The position numbers and the translations under genes were made by a program. From contig NZ_QERF01000010.1 in NCBI RefSeq assembly GCF_003260205.1, positions 124,001 to 188,000 of the forward strand: DNA of 64,000 nt, in the 5' to 3' direction. Each line of letters opens with the position of its first letter. Position 1 is the stretch's first letter. Below are positions 1 through 9,250 of this stretch, one piece after another. The notes under the pieces are model-generated. The model made no database searches and was not told the DNA's origin. It saw only the letters and a program-made list of their open reading frames with translations. Source of the stretch: Winogradskyella tangerina (GTDB lineage: Bacteria > Bacteroidota > Bacteroidia > Flavobacteriales > Flavobacteriaceae).

Positions 1-714
1 AATGCACTATCTCACAACTTGAGTTTAGCGTATAATAGTTTTAATCTGTTTAATTACACCAACGTATTTGCAATTGTAAACTACAGTAAAAACATTGATC
101 AGATTAGACCATTGACTAATTTTGAAAGTGTTATTAGAACTAATACGTTCTTCAATTCGAACTTTGCAGATGAGAACTTATTTGTAACAGGTAGAGTTCA
201 GAGAACATTCGGAAAGATTAGAGCAACGTTAAGAACAACCTTCAACTACAGTAAGTTTAACTTATTCGTTCAGGGTGAGCGTTCAATTAATGAAACTTTT
301 TCTCAAACTTATGCTCCAGAGATTCGTACGAATTTTAGAGAGGCGCCAAATGTAAGATTGAGATATTCACACAGAATTAATAATAACGATCAAGGAACGA
401 ACTCTACGCGATTCGTAACACGTACACCTTCGATCCGATTTGATGCTTACATCTGGAATTCTTTAACCTTCATTACAGATTTCCGATATACAGAGCAAGA
501 TGATGGTGATCAGGTGCAATCGTTTAAAACCTGGGATGCTTCTCTGCGTTACAGAAAAGATAGAGATGCTAAATGGGAATATCAGTTAAGAGCTACTAAC
601 TTGTTAGATATCGATTCTAATATTAGTAACGGTGCTGGTAATATTTCGGTTTTCAGTTCAGAGACCTTTATACAACCAAGATTTATAACCTTTAGGTTAA
701 CATACACTTTATAA
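1..714 (+). CDS. Outer-membrane beta-barrel protein, C-terminal part (5' end outside window)
   Basis: The frame is open from base 1, so the gene begins upstream and only the last 237 residues are visible. The product alternates short polar/aromatic strands (for example RLRYSHRIN, SLRYRKDRD, QLRATNLLD) and ends FRLTYTL, an aromatic-rich terminal strand as in Bacteroidetes outer-membrane barrels that follow a carboxypeptidase-regulatory/plug region. It is probably a TonB-dependent-receptor-like or 'outer membrane beta-barrel family' protein, acting in the outer membrane; the substrate cannot be told from this fragment. A TTG at 19 is an internal codon, not a start. A strong hairpin follows the stop codon. 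Confidence 0.75.
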   Translation, partial: NALSHNLSLAYNSFNLFNYTNVFAIVNYSKNIDQIRPLTNFESVIRTNTFFNSNFADENLFVTGRVQRTFGKIRATLRTTFNYSKFNLFVQGERSINETFSQTYAPEIRTNFREAPNVRLRYSHRINNNDQGTNSTRFVTRTPSIRFDAYIWNSLTFITDFRYTEQDDGDQVQSFKTWDASLRYRKDRDAKWEYQLRATNLLDIDSNISNGAGNISVFSSETFIQPRFITFRLTYTL

Positions 715-715
715 A

Positions 716-760
716 TAAAAAAACCTCCAGCACTCAGACAAGACTGAGTGACTGGAGGCT
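716..760. terminator. Hairpin terminator between convergent genes
   Basis: Arms CCTCCAG (724-730) plus CACTCAG (731-737) pair with CTGAGTG (744-750) and CTGGAGG (752-758), leaving one bulged A and a six-base loop. On the minus strand it is followed by a run of seven T, so it best terminates the lipoprotein gene at 784-2607; on the plus strand the following CTTTCCCC is a poorer U-tract. It separates two convergent genes. Confidence 0.8.
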
Positions 761-783
761 TTCCCCTAACATGATTTATTGTT

Positions 784-2607
784 TTAGTTGTCTCTTAATA
801 CATGAACAACACCAGTGATGGTGTGTGGGTTGCCATCATAATCTTCATAGCTTCCACTAAAGTTCACGTCTATATACTCACCTACATTTCCTAGGGCAGT
901 AAGGTTGTAGATAATGGAATTATTGTTTCCTGATACGTTGATACATTCGCCGATAAAGAATCCGGTACCATCTTCTTCATTAGTAAATTCATAATTGTCG
1001 TAAGATCCTAATAAGTTCATAGCATCTAAGACACCAAACATATAGAAACAGTTTTCCTGATCGTTATTACTTGCGAAAATATCAATTGACGGACCGCCCC
1101 ATTGGCCTTGGCCTTCAGCATAAAAATTCGCATTAATATTATCGAAAATTAATACACTTTCGTTATCATCAATAGTGTATTCAATAAACTCAGCGATAGC
1201 ATTACATGCGCTGATTGTACCTACGTTTGTTTCAGGTGTGGTAAAGGTATAGGAAATTTCACCTGTAGTTTGAATATTAGTATAATCACTTCCATTTATC
1301 GTGAAGGTGTTATCTTCATCACATCGAATGAGACTAATTTCAAAAGTACCGTCACTCACCGCATCAATAAAAGTTTGGTTGCCGTAAGTCAATTGTACAT
1401 AACCGTCTGAAACTGGGTCTCCGTTACAAGTATTGAATGTTCCCGTTACCGTTTCTGTGATGGTATCTGGTGTACTGTTAATAGTAATTTGCACGAAGGA
1501 ATCTTCAGTAAATGGCCCGACAGTTTGTCCATAAAGTGGATCCGTTCCGCAGATATTATAACTGTAAACATTAAGTTCTAAAACTTCGTTACTCGGTACA
1601 TAACCACATACTTCGCCATTTTCATTTGTATAACCGTAGGTAGTTCCGAAGGTAGCACTAGTGATCGAAACTTGTAAATTTCCTAAGGGCTCATTATTAT
1701 CATCTGTTGTGGTAACACAAAGTACAATGGCTTCAGCAGGAATATCACAATTCCAGAATGAAAAATGAGAAACTGTTCCAACATACATGTTACCTTGTAG
1801 TGTTGCTACACCTTCTTCAACCCAATAACCACGGGCTTCATCAAAATACCATAACGGAATTGTAGCCGGTGCGTTAGGAATTAAACTTGCATCCACAGGA
1901 ACCATTATTTCAGAAGTTGAACCTTCGGCTAGATTTAAATCTTCACCTGCGGTACCTCGTAGCTCTATGGCTAACATACCTAAAGTTTGTAGCATACGCT
2001 CAGCGCCATCTTCGTTTTGTGCATAAAGCATCCCAGGCATTTGAAGTGCCATGTCTTCGTCGGTTGGGTCTAGGTGATGCATAATTACATCTACAGAGCC
2101 ATCATAACTTGTTCCGTCTTCCTTGATGAAGTTTCCATCGAAGCTCACAGAACTTCCGTCGTTACCTGTTACAGTGCTAGAAGCACCGCTGTTTACAGTT
2201 CCGGTAATGGTGGCTTCAAGCATCATAATAGTGACCTTGTTGGTTCCTTCGGCTGGCACCACACTTCGTGAAGCGTGAATATATCCAGTTTTCTCAGCTT
2301 TTATGTAGCCAAATCGTTCATTGAGTGTTGCATTATTAATAATGAAAACACCATTATTATCTGTTGTTGCGGTTTGGTTTCCAATGGTGATGGTTACACC
2401 TGAAATTGGGAGCTTGTTGATGTCAATTACGTTTCCGATGACATCTCTTGAAATTTGATTTCCGAAGTACTCAGAAAATGTATCCGGAATGTCTTCTTGT
2501 TGTTGATCATTTGGAATAACGCCGTCGTCTTCCTGACAGGAGGTCATTACCAAAAGTGAAAGTAAAAGGATTAAAATAAGATTTGGGTAGTTCTTAATTC
2601 TTTTCAT
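784..2607 (-). CDS. Lipoprotein with N-terminal carboxypeptidase-regulatory-like domain, function unknown
   Basis: 607 residues. A hydrophobic signal sequence ends in the lipobox VMTSC, with Cys24 the predicted lipidated residue. The following QEDD is an acidic stretch like the lipoprotein export signals of Bacteroidetes, so surface exposure is an inference. Residues about 55-130 resemble a carboxypeptidase-regulatory/beta-sandwich module (GNVIDINKLPISGVTITIG, then TDNNGVF). The rest is Ig-like, with repeated short beta-rich segments (VTTTDDNNEPLGNLQV, VTGTFNTCNGDPVSDG) and no catalytic motif I recognise. The gene stands alone between metK and the barrel gene and ends at a strong terminator. 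I do not recognise the family. Confidence 0.7.
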   Translation of the reverse strand: MKRIKNYPNLILILLLSLLVMTSCQEDDGVIPNDQQQEDIPDTFSEYFGNQISRDVIGNVIDINKLPISGVTITIGNQTATTDNNGVFIINNATLNERFGYIKAEKTGYIHASRSVVPAEGTNKVTIMMLEATITGTVNSGASSTVTGNDGSSVSFDGNFIKEDGTSYDGSVDVIMHHLDPTDEDMALQMPGMLYAQNEDGAERMLQTLGMLAIELRGTAGEDLNLAEGSTSEIMVPVDASLIPNAPATIPLWYFDEARGYWVEEGVATLQGNMYVGTVSHFSFWNCDIPAEAIVLCVTTTDDNNEPLGNLQVSITSATFGTTYGYTNENGEVCGYVPSNEVLELNVYSYNICGTDPLYGQTVGPFTEDSFVQITINSTPDTITETVTGTFNTCNGDPVSDGYVQLTYGNQTFIDAVSDGTFEISLIRCDEDNTFTINGSDYTNIQTTGEISYTFTTPETNVGTISACNAIAEFIEYTIDDNESVLIFDNINANFYAEGQGQWGGPSIDIFASNNDQENCFYMFGVLDAMNLLGSYDNYEFTNEEDGTGFFIGECINVSGNNNSIIYNLTALGNVGEYIDVNFSGSYEDYDGNPHTITGVVHVLRDN

Positions 2608-2702
2608 AGTTTGAAGATTTAGTTTTAATTAAGCTGTTATTAGCTATCTGAACATAAAACATTTCAAACTGAAAAATTCCTACCTCTAGGTCTAACAATA
2701 AA

Positions 2703-2732
2703 AAAACTCTAATCAAATCTGATTAGAGTTTT
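2703..2732 (-). terminator. Terminator of metK
   Basis: Arms AACTCTAATC (2705-2714) and GATTAGAGTT (2721-2730) form a perfect 10-bp stem with a six-base loop. Read on the minus strand, it lies just after the metK stop codon and runs into a T-rich tract. Confidence 0.8.
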
Positions 2733-2754
2733 AAATTTTGAGATAATATATTTA

Positions 2755-4008
2755 TTAAATATCAAATGCTGCTTTGACCTTATCTACATAGTCTAATTTT
2801 TCCCAAGTAAATAGCTCTACGTCGATTGTTTTAGAATCCCCATTAGGCTGTTCAAAGGTTTTAGAAACTACTTCGTTTTGTCTGCCCATATGCCCATATG
2901 CGGCTGTTTCACTATATATAGGTTGACGTAATTTTAAACGACTTTCGATTGCTGCAGGTCGCATATCAAAAACTTCTGAGACTTTTTCTGCAATCTCTCC
3001 ATCGGTAATATTGAATGGGCATGTTCCATAGGTGTCTATAAAGATTCCCATAGGTTCTACTACGCCAATTGCATAAGATACCTGTACCAAAATTTCCTCA
3101 CAAAGGCCAGCGGCAACAAGATTTTTTGCAATATGCCTAGTAGCATAAGCTGCACTACGGTCTACCTTACTTGGATCTTTCCCAGAGAATGCTCCACCAC
3201 CGTGAGCGCCTTTTCCACCATAAGTATCTACAATGATCTTTCGTCCTGTGAGCCCAGTATCGCCGTGAGGACCGCCAATAACAAATTTTCCGGTAGGATT
3301 AATATGATAGGTAATATCTTCAGTAAATAATGGCTTAATATGTTCTGGAACTTTGGCCACTACACGCGGAATTAAAATTTCTATGATGTCTTTTCTGATT
3401 TTGTCTAACATAGCTTCATCAGAATCAAAGTCATCATGTTGTGTCGATACCACAATGGCATCAATACGCTGAGGTGTATTGTCATCACTATACTCAATTG
3501 TAACCTGACTTTTAGAATCTGGCCTTAAGTAAGTAATGTCCTTATTTTCTCGTCGTAAAGCAGCTAATTCTTTTAAGATAAGATGTGAAATATCTAGTGC
3601 TAACGGCATATAGTTGTCCGTTTCATTAGTGGCATAACCAAACATCATACCTTGATCACCAGCACCTTGTTCTTCTTTCGAAGCTCTGTCCACACCGCGA
3701 TTAATGTCTTCAGATTGTTCGTGTATTGCTGAGAATACACCACAAGAATTACCGTCAAACATATACTCTCCTTTGGTGTAACCAATCTTGTTGATGGTAT
3801 CTCTTGCTATTTTCTGAACATCTAAATAGGTATTAGATTTCACCTCGCCAGCCAAAACTACTTGACCAGTAGTAACCAACGTTTCGCAAGCCACTTTAGA
3901 TTCTGGATCAAAGGCTAAAAAATTATCAATTAAGGCATCACTAATCTGATCTGCAACTTTATCTGGATGCCCCTCAGAAACACTTTCAGACGTAAATAAA
4001 TATGGCAT
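2755..4008 (-). CDS. metK: S-adenosylmethionine synthetase
   Basis: 417 residues; makes S-adenosylmethionine from methionine and ATP in the cytoplasm. Diagnostic segments are visible: [13 protein letters not shown] at 13-25 (catalytic His14 and Asp16), [12 protein letters not shown] near 120, and [13 protein letters not shown] followed by [16 protein letters not shown], the phosphate-loop signature of the family. The length is slightly above the bacterial norm of about 385-400, with the extra residues distributed in the middle (the segment around 185-230). It is transcribed divergently from the SAM-riboswitch-controlled metH-metF genes, so the two arms of the SAM cycle share one intergenic region. 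There is no S-box on the metK side. Confidence 0.97.
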   Translation of the reverse strand: MPYLFTSESVSEGHPDKVADQISDALIDNFLAFDPESKVACETLVTTGQVVLAGEVKSNTYLDVQKIARDTINKIGYTKGEYMFDGNSCGVFSAIHEQSEDINRGVDRASKEEQGAGDQGMMFGYATNETDNYMPLALDISHLILKELAALRRENKDITYLRPDSKSQVTIEYSDDNTPQRIDAIVVSTQHDDFDSDEAMLDKIRKDIIEILIPRVVAKVPEHIKPLFTEDITYHINPTGKFVIGGPHGDTGLTGRKIIVDTYGGKGAHGGGAFSGKDPSKVDRSAAYATRHIAKNLVAAGLCEEILVQVSYAIGVVEPMGIFIDTYGTCPFNITDGEIAEKVSEVFDMRPAAIESRLKLRQPIYSETAAYGHMGRQNEVVSKTFEQPNGDSKTIDVELFTWEKLDYVDKVKAAFDI

Positions 4009-4132
4009 AAATCCTGTATTTTATAATTTAATTTGAAAGATTGCTGAGTCGCTAGAGAAGTTAATTACTTACTGCTTTAGCATTTTTTTATAAGGTTGCA
4101 ATCAGACAAATTTTTCCTTGTTAAAACGAAGG

Positions 4133-4140
4133 CAAAAGTA
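4133..4140 (-). promoter_or_regulatory. Candidate -7 element for metK
   Basis: The minus strand reads TACTTTTG, a perfect match to the Bacteroidetes -7 consensus TAnnTTTG. It lies about 125 bases before the metK start, giving a long leader. A TTG lies about 23 bases further upstream (4164-4166), near the usual -33 position. Confidence 0.45.
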
Positions 4141-4250
4141 GAAAATTTAATTGAAATGCATATCAATTTTAGATTTTTATGAATAAATTAGGTTTTTAGG
4201 TCTTTGTATTAGATATTTGTCAGCCTAAAGTTCAGTTTATTTATTGAAAT

Positions 4251-4348
4251 GTTATCAAGAAAGGTGGAGGGAATAGACCCTTTGATACCTTGGCAACCCT
4301 TATACGTAAGAAGGTGCTAAATTCTACTGTTTTTACAGAACAGATAAC
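4251..4348 (+). ncRNA. SAM-I (S-box) riboswitch aptamer upstream of metH-metF
   Basis: The conserved S-box core is readable in order: GTTATC (P1 5' strand, 4251-4256), AAGAAAGGTGGAGGGA (4257-4272), GACCC then TTGATACCTTGGCAACC (to 4298), AAGGTGCTAAATTCTAC (4310-4326), and GATAAC (P1 3' strand, 4343-4348) pairing with GTTATC. The aptamer binds S-adenosylmethionine and normally represses methionine genes when SAM is plentiful. It precedes metH, metH2 and metF, which re-make methionine. No intrinsic terminator with a U-run follows, so control is probably on translation (see the adjoining hairpin). Confidence 0.93.
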
Positions 4349-4367
4349 GGAAACTAAATCTTCATTT

Positions 4368-4397
4368 TCCTGATAACAAACATTAAACATATCAGGA
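4368..4397 (+). promoter_or_regulatory. Start-proximal hairpin: predicted riboswitch expression platform
   Basis: TCCTGATA (4368-4375) is fully complementary to TATCAGGA (4390-4397), and the second arm ends exactly at the metH ATG (4398). This hairpin would bury the ribosome-binding region. Its 5' arm overlaps TGATAACA (4371-4378), which is an 8-base perfect complement of TGTTATCA (4250-4257), the P1 5' strand. P1 with the first GATAAC (SAM bound) and this alternative pairing (no SAM) are mutually exclusive, giving a simple translational switch. This is inference from base complementarity. Confidence 0.65.
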
Positions 4398-5402
4398 ATG
4401 CCAAATAACATATCAACAGAATTACAAAAACGAATCCTTGTGCTCGACGGTGCAATGGGTACAATGTTACAAGCTTATAATTTTACCGAAGCTGATTTTC
4501 GAGGTGAGCGGTTTAAAGATTATCCAACCCCATTAAAAGGGAATAATGACCTGCTCTCAATAACGCAACCTCAAGCTATCGCTGAAGTACATGCCAAATA
4601 TTTTGAAGCAGGTGCCGATATTGTAGAAACGAATACATTTTCAGGTACTACAATTGCAATGGCCGATTACAATATGGAGGATTTGGTTTATGAACTGAAC
4701 TTTGAATCTGCAAAAATTGCACGCCAGGTGGCTGATGAATTTACTGCAAAGAATCCTGAAAAACCACGATTTGTAGCGGGTAGTATAGGCCCAACTAACA
4801 GAACAGCAAGTCTGTCGCCAGATGTGAATAGACCAGAATATAGAGCTATTACATTTAACGAATTACGAATAGCTTACAAGCAACAGGTTGAGGCGCTGAT
4901 TGATGGTGGAGCTGATGTATTATTGGTTGAAACTGTTTTCGATACACTTAATGCTAAAGCCGCATTATTTGCTATTGAGGAAGTAAAAGAAGAACGTCAA
5001 ATAGATATTCCAATAATGGTATCTGGTACAATTACTGACGCTTCTGGAAGAACATTGTCTGGACAAACAGTTGAAGCTTTTCTCACTTCAATTTCGCATA
5101 TTCCACTAATGAGTGTAGGTTTTAATTGTGCCTTAGGTGCTAAACAATTGAAGCCATACTTACAGCGACTTTCTAACGAAACAGAATTTTACACATCGGC
5201 TCATCCCAATGCAGGATTACCAAATGCTTTTGGAGAATATGATGAAAGTCCTGAGGAAATGCAAGCCCATATTGAAGGGTATCTCAAAGATGGTTTGGTA
5301 AACATCATAGGCGGATGCTGTGGTACGACACCAGACCATATTAAAGCGATTGCAGATGCTGCCCAAAAATACCAACCAAGATTAATTCAAGAAATTGCCT
5401 AA
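4398..5402 (+). CDS. metH: Methionine synthase, homocysteine-binding half (split MetH N-terminal domain)
   Basis: 334 residues: the homocysteine S-methyltransferase barrel only. It opens with [14 protein letters not shown] and ends with the zinc site [11 protein letters not shown] (Cys307, Cys308), with the third cysteine in [11 protein letters not shown] near 241. In most bacteria this barrel is the first domain of one 1,200-residue MetH; here the gene stops after it and the folate, B12 and reactivation domains are encoded by the next gene. Stop and start overlap (TAATG), implying coupled translation in near equal amounts. It is controlled by the SAM-I riboswitch directly upstream. The split arrangement is common in Bacteroidetes. 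Confidence 0.95.
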   Translation: MPNNISTELQKRILVLDGAMGTMLQAYNFTEADFRGERFKDYPTPLKGNNDLLSITQPQAIAEVHAKYFEAGADIVETNTFSGTTIAMADYNMEDLVYELNFESAKIARQVADEFTAKNPEKPRFVAGSIGPTNRTASLSPDVNRPEYRAITFNELRIAYKQQVEALIDGGADVLLVETVFDTLNAKAALFAIEEVKEERQIDIPIMVSGTITDASGRTLSGQTVEAFLTSISHIPLMSVGFNCALGAKQLKPYLQRLSNETEFYTSAHPNAGLPNAFGEYDESPEEMQAHIEGYLKDGLVNIIGGCCGTTPDHIKAIADAAQKYQPRLIQEIA

Positions 5403-8083
5403 TGCCAGAAGTTGATTGTAAGAAATATTTAACCCTTTCGGGACTAGAACCTCTTGTTGTTACACCCGAGAGCAATTTTATAAATGTAGGTGAACGAACT
5501 AACGTTACCGGATCGCGAAAGTTTCTTCGACTGATAAAAGAAGAAAAATTCAATGAAGCTTTAGATGTGGCTAGAGATCAGGTCGAAGGAGGAGCACAAA
5601 TCTTGGATGTGAATATGGATGAAGGAATGCTTGATGGTGTTGAAGCCATGACGACCTTCCTAAATCTTATCGCCTCAGAGCCAGATATTGCGCGTATTCC
5701 TATAATGATAGATAGTTCTAAATGGGAAATCATAGAAGCAGGTCTTCAAGTGGTTCAAGGGAAATGTGTGGTTAATTCCATTAGTCTCAAAGAAGGGGAG
5801 GAAGAATTTAAGCGTCAGGCAAAATTAATTAAGCGTTATGGCGCCGCTGTTATCGTCATGGCCTTTGATGAAAAAGGTCAGGCAGATAATTACGAACGCA
5901 GAATTGAAATATGCGAGCGTTCTTACAATATTTTGGTGAATGAGGTGAAATTTGCACCTCAGGATATCATTTTTGATCCTAATATATTTCCTGTAGCAAC
6001 AGGAATGGATGAGCACAGAAGAAATGCACTCGATTTCTTCGAAGCTACTAAATGGATTCGCGAAAACTTGCCATATGCCAATGTATCAGGTGGTGTGAGT
6101 AATGTTTCATTTTCCTTCCGTGGGAATAATGTTGTACGTGAGGCTATGCATTCGTCCTTCTTATTTCATGCCATAAAAAATGGAATGAATTTAGGTATCG
6201 TTAATCCAACTATGCTTGAAGTCTATGATGAAATCGATAAGGAACTCCTAGAGCATGTTGAGGATGTGTTATTTGACAGACGCGATGATGCTACCGAGCG
6301 CTTATTAGATTTTGCAGAATCCGTAAAGGGTCAGAAAAAAACACAAGAAACAGCCACTCTCGAATGGCGAAATCAGCCGCTTCAAGACCGAATAACTCAT
6401 GCCTTAGTTAAGGGTATTGATGCATTTATTAACGAAGATGTTGAAGAAGCAAGGTTGCAAGCTACCAAACCAATTGAAGTCATTGAAGGACCATTGATGA
6501 TTGGTATGAACGTTGTAGGCGATCTATTTGGAAGTGGTAAGATGTTTCTTCCTCAGGTGGTGAAGTCTGCTCGAGTGATGAAAAAAGCAGTCGCCTATTT
6601 GCAACCCTTTATTGAGGCCGAAAAAGATGGTAAGCAAGCCTTTGCTGGTAAGATATTAATGGCAACTGTTAAAGGTGATGTTCACGACATAGGTAAAAAT
6701 ATTGTAAGTGTCGTTTTAGGTTGTAACAACTATGAAATTGTTGATCTGGGTGTGATGGTACCACCCGAAAAGATCATAGAAACTGCTAAGGCAGAAAATG
6801 TAGATATTATTGGCTTAAGCGGACTCATAACGCCTTCATTAGATGAAATGGTGTACGTGTCTAAAGCCATGGAAAAAGAAAACTTAAATATTCCTCTTAT
6901 TATTGGTGGGGCAACAACATCGAGAGCGCATTCTGCAGTAAAGATTGCGCCTCATTACAGCAATACTGTAGTTCATATTAATGATGCTTCAAGAGCAGTA
7001 ACGGTTGTTGGAAACTTACTTCAGAAAGACAATCAAGTTTATAAGGATCAGATTAGAGATGAATATGATCAATTCAGAGAACAATTCTTAAAACGCGGGA
7101 AAAAGAAGGAATATCTTCCGCTCGCCGAAGCGCGAAAGAACAAATTCAAAATTGATTGGGAAACTACAGAGATCATTGCACCTGAGCAACTAGGTATTCA
7201 TGTTCTGGAAGATTTTGATATTACAAAGCTTGAAGCTTATATCGATTGGTCTCCGTTTTTCAGAAGTTGGGATCTTCATGGTAGATACCCAAATATCCTT
7301 AAGGATGAAATTGTTGGTGAGCAGGCTACAGAATTATTCGATGATGCTCAGGAAATGTTGAAGCGCATTTTTGATGATCGCCTATTGAAGGCTAAAGCCA
7401 TTTTTGGATTGTTCCCTGCAAATACAATAGATGATGACGACATTGAAATTGAACTAAACGGAACCACAAAAAAGTTCTTAACCCTTCGTCAACAATCAAA
7501 GAAAGCACAGGGCAAACCAAATATAGCATTGGCAGATTTTGTTGCTCCTAAATCGACTGGAAAGCAAGATTATCTGGGCTGTTTTTGTGTTACCACCGGA
7601 TTTGGTACTCAAGAAATTGCAGCGCAATATGAGAAGGACAACGACGACTATAATGCCATAATGATCAAAGCGCTAGCAGACCGTTTAGCAGAAGCATTTG
7701 CAGAATATCTTCACAAGGAAGTCCGAACTAACTATTGGAATTATGCTAAAAATGAGGAGCTTTCTAATGAAGAGTTGATCAAAGAAGCCTATAAAGGAAT
7801 CAGACCTGCACCAGGCTATCCTGCATGTCCAGATCATTTAGAAAAAGAAACCATTTGGGATGTTTTAAAAGTTGAACAAACCATAGGTGTAAAATTAACC
7901 GATAACCTTGCCATGTGGCCGTCGGCAAGCGTTAGTGGTTATTATTTTGCAAATGCCGAAGCAAGATATTTTGGTTTAGGAAAAATAACAGACGATCAAG
8001 TTAAAGATTATAGTGAACGAAGAGAAATCACTTTAGAAGAGGCACAAAAATGGCTTAACCCAAACATTGTAAACGAAGCATGA
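5402..8083 (+). CDS. metH2: Methionine synthase, folate/cobalamin/activation half (split MetH C-terminal domains)
   Basis: 893 residues. Domain order: pterin-binding domain from about 25 ([15 protein letters not shown]), B12 cap near 330-400, cobalamin-binding domain with DVHDIGKNI at 426-434 (His428 would be the axial cobalt ligand) and [13 protein letters not shown], then the SAM-dependent reactivation domain with [12 protein letters not shown] near 800. Together with the preceding homocysteine barrel it makes a complete cobalamin-dependent methionine synthase that transfers the methyl group of 5-methyl-tetrahydrofolate to homocysteine. The start overlaps the previous stop, and its own stop overlaps the metF start (ATGA). 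Confidence 0.96.
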   Translation: MPEVDCKKYLTLSGLEPLVVTPESNFINVGERTNVTGSRKFLRLIKEEKFNEALDVARDQVEGGAQILDVNMDEGMLDGVEAMTTFLNLIASEPDIARIPIMIDSSKWEIIEAGLQVVQGKCVVNSISLKEGEEEFKRQAKLIKRYGAAVIVMAFDEKGQADNYERRIEICERSYNILVNEVKFAPQDIIFDPNIFPVATGMDEHRRNALDFFEATKWIRENLPYANVSGGVSNVSFSFRGNNVVREAMHSSFLFHAIKNGMNLGIVNPTMLEVYDEIDKELLEHVEDVLFDRRDDATERLLDFAESVKGQKKTQETATLEWRNQPLQDRITHALVKGIDAFINEDVEEARLQATKPIEVIEGPLMIGMNVVGDLFGSGKMFLPQVVKSARVMKKAVAYLQPFIEAEKDGKQAFAGKILMATVKGDVHDIGKNIVSVVLGCNNYEIVDLGVMVPPEKIIETAKAENVDIIGLSGLITPSLDEMVYVSKAMEKENLNIPLIIGGATTSRAHSAVKIAPHYSNTVVHINDASRAVTVVGNLLQKDNQVYKDQIRDEYDQFREQFLKRGKKKEYLPLAEARKNKFKIDWETTEIIAPEQLGIHVLEDFDITKLEAYIDWSPFFRSWDLHGRYPNILKDEIVGEQATELFDDAQEMLKRIFDDRLLKAKAIFGLFPANTIDDDDIEIELNGTTKKFLTLRQQSKKAQGKPNIALADFVAPKSTGKQDYLGCFCVTTGFGTQEIAAQYEKDNDDYNAIMIKALADRLAEAFAEYLHKEVRTNYWNYAKNEELSNEELIKEAYKGIRPAPGYPACPDHLEKETIWDVLKVEQTIGVKLTDNLAMWPSASVSGYYFANAEARYFGLGKITDDQVKDYSERREITLEEAQKWLNPNIVNEA

Positions 8084-9036
8084 AAGTAACAGAACATATA
8101 GAACAATCGAACGGAACAACACAGTTTTCATTTGAAATTTTACCACCACTAAAAGGACAACATATTCAATCGATATTCGATAATATTGATCCATTAATGG
8201 AGTTCAAACCGCCATTTATAGACGTCACATATCATCGTGAAGAGTACGTTTATAAAGAAGTTGAAGACGGTCTGTTAAAAAAACAAGTGGTTAAAAAACG
8301 ACCGGGAACCGTTGGTATTTGTGCGGCTATTCAGAATAAATATGGAGTTGACGCCATCCCTCATATTTTATGTGGCGGATTTTCAAAGGAAGATACCGAG
8401 AACTTTTTGGTAGATCTCGATTTTTTAGATATCGATAATGTAATGGCATTGAGAGGTGATGCCGTAAAAAGTGAAACCTATTTTAGACCAGAAAAGGATG
8501 GCCATACTTACGCCAGTGAATTGGTTGAGCAAATTCAAAATCTAAACCAGGGGAACTATCTCGATGATGAATTGCAGAATAGTTCGTGCACAAATTTTTG
8601 TATCGGTGTCGCCGGATATCCAGAAAAACACATGGAGGCACCAAGTTTAGAAAGCGATATTCACTTTCTGAAAAAGAAAATCAAAAAGGGAGCGACTTAT
8701 ATCGTGACCCAAATGTTTTTCGATAATAAAAAATTCTTTCAATTTGTGGATAAGTGTAGAAAAGAAGGGATAACAGTGCCAATTATTCCGGGGTTGAAGC
8801 CAATTGCTACGAAGAAGCAACTCAATTTAATTCCACATCGTTTTCATGTTGATTTACCAGAAGAGCTCATTATCGAAATTGTAAAGTGCAAGGATAATAA
8901 GCAAGTAAGGCAAATTGGGATTGAATGGTGTATTGAGCAATCTAAAGAGTTGCAGAAGGCTGGTATTCCGGTGCTTCATTATTACTCGATGGGGAAAAGC
9001 GATAACATCAAAGCTATCGCGAAGGAGGTTTTCTAA
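8080..9036 (+). CDS. metF: Methylenetetrahydrofolate reductase
   Basis: 318 residues; reduces 5,10-methylene- to 5-methyl-tetrahydrofolate, the methyl donor for the MetH pair encoded just upstream. The N-terminal [11 protein letters not shown] is the family's beta-barrel entry with the catalytic Glu; NVMALRGDA is the FAD/folate-binding loop, and [18 protein letters not shown] is the conserved strand near the C-terminal third. The ATGA overlap with metH2 and absence of a terminator place it third in the riboswitch-controlled operon. Confidence 0.95.
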   Translation: MKVTEHIEQSNGTTQFSFEILPPLKGQHIQSIFDNIDPLMEFKPPFIDVTYHREEYVYKEVEDGLLKKQVVKKRPGTVGICAAIQNKYGVDAIPHILCGGFSKEDTENFLVDLDFLDIDNVMALRGDAVKSETYFRPEKDGHTYASELVEQIQNLNQGNYLDDELQNSSCTNFCIGVAGYPEKHMEAPSLESDIHFLKKKIKKGATYIVTQMFFDNKKFFQFVDKCRKEGITVPIIPGLKPIATKKQLNLIPHRFHVDLPEELIIEIVKCKDNKQVRQIGIEWCIEQSKELQKAGIPVLHYYSMGKSDNIKAIAKEVF

Positions 9037-9088
9037 ACCATTACATTTTATTAAGCATTAGATAACATAAACACCTTTGGTGAATGTG

Positions 9089-9096
9089 TAATTTTG
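9089..9096 (+). promoter_or_regulatory. -7 element upstream of the 32-residue peptide gene
   Basis: TAATTTTG matches TAnnTTTG exactly and ends 21 bases before the ATG at 9118. No clear -33 TTG at the usual distance was found. Confidence 0.45.
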
Positions 9097-9117
9097 CGGA
9101 ATAATTTAACCCAGATC

Positions 9118-9216
9118 ATGAAATTTATAAAACGAAATAAAGTGGAATTTAAATTTGCATTGCAACTATTGGCAATTGCAGCAATTTCTTTATTAGTTGC
9201 TTTCTTCATAAATTAA
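9118..9216 (+). CDS. Small single-pass membrane peptide (32 residues)
   Basis: ATG at 9118 opens a 32-codon frame ending TAA at 9216. The product has a basic N-terminus (MKFIKRNKVEFKF) followed by one hydrophobic stretch (LQLLAIAAISLLVAFFI) and then stops, so it looks like a single transmembrane helix with the N-terminus inside. A perfect TAnnTTTG element lies 21 bases upstream, and the next gene has its own element directly after the stop, which argues that this is an independent gene rather than a chance frame. No function can be assigned. Confidence 0.55.
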   Translation: MKFIKRNKVEFKFALQLLAIAAISLLVAFFIN

Positions 9217-9225
9217 ATAATCTAT

Positions 9226-9233
9226 TACTTTTG
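9226..9233 (+). promoter_or_regulatory. -7 element upstream of the PagL-like gene
   Basis: TACTTTTG matches TAnnTTTG exactly and ends 17 bases before the ATG at 9251. Confidence 0.45.
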
Positions 9234-9250
9234 TCAGTAACAGATTTTCT

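Larger units (their letters stand above)
4009..4397. other. Divergent intergenic region metK/metH (389 bp)
   Basis: No ORF is supportable here. The region holds a metK -7 promoter candidate on the minus strand (4133-4140), a weaker plus-strand -7 candidate GATATTTG at 4212-4219 (one mismatch to TAnnTTTG), the SAM-I aptamer (4251-4348) and a start-proximal hairpin (4368-4397). The plus-strand candidate would place the transcript start some 25-30 bases before the aptamer. Confidence 0.6.

Noticed and set aside
4009-4130. A second riboswitch before metK
   Set aside because: The minus strand has no GGCAACC or other S-box core.
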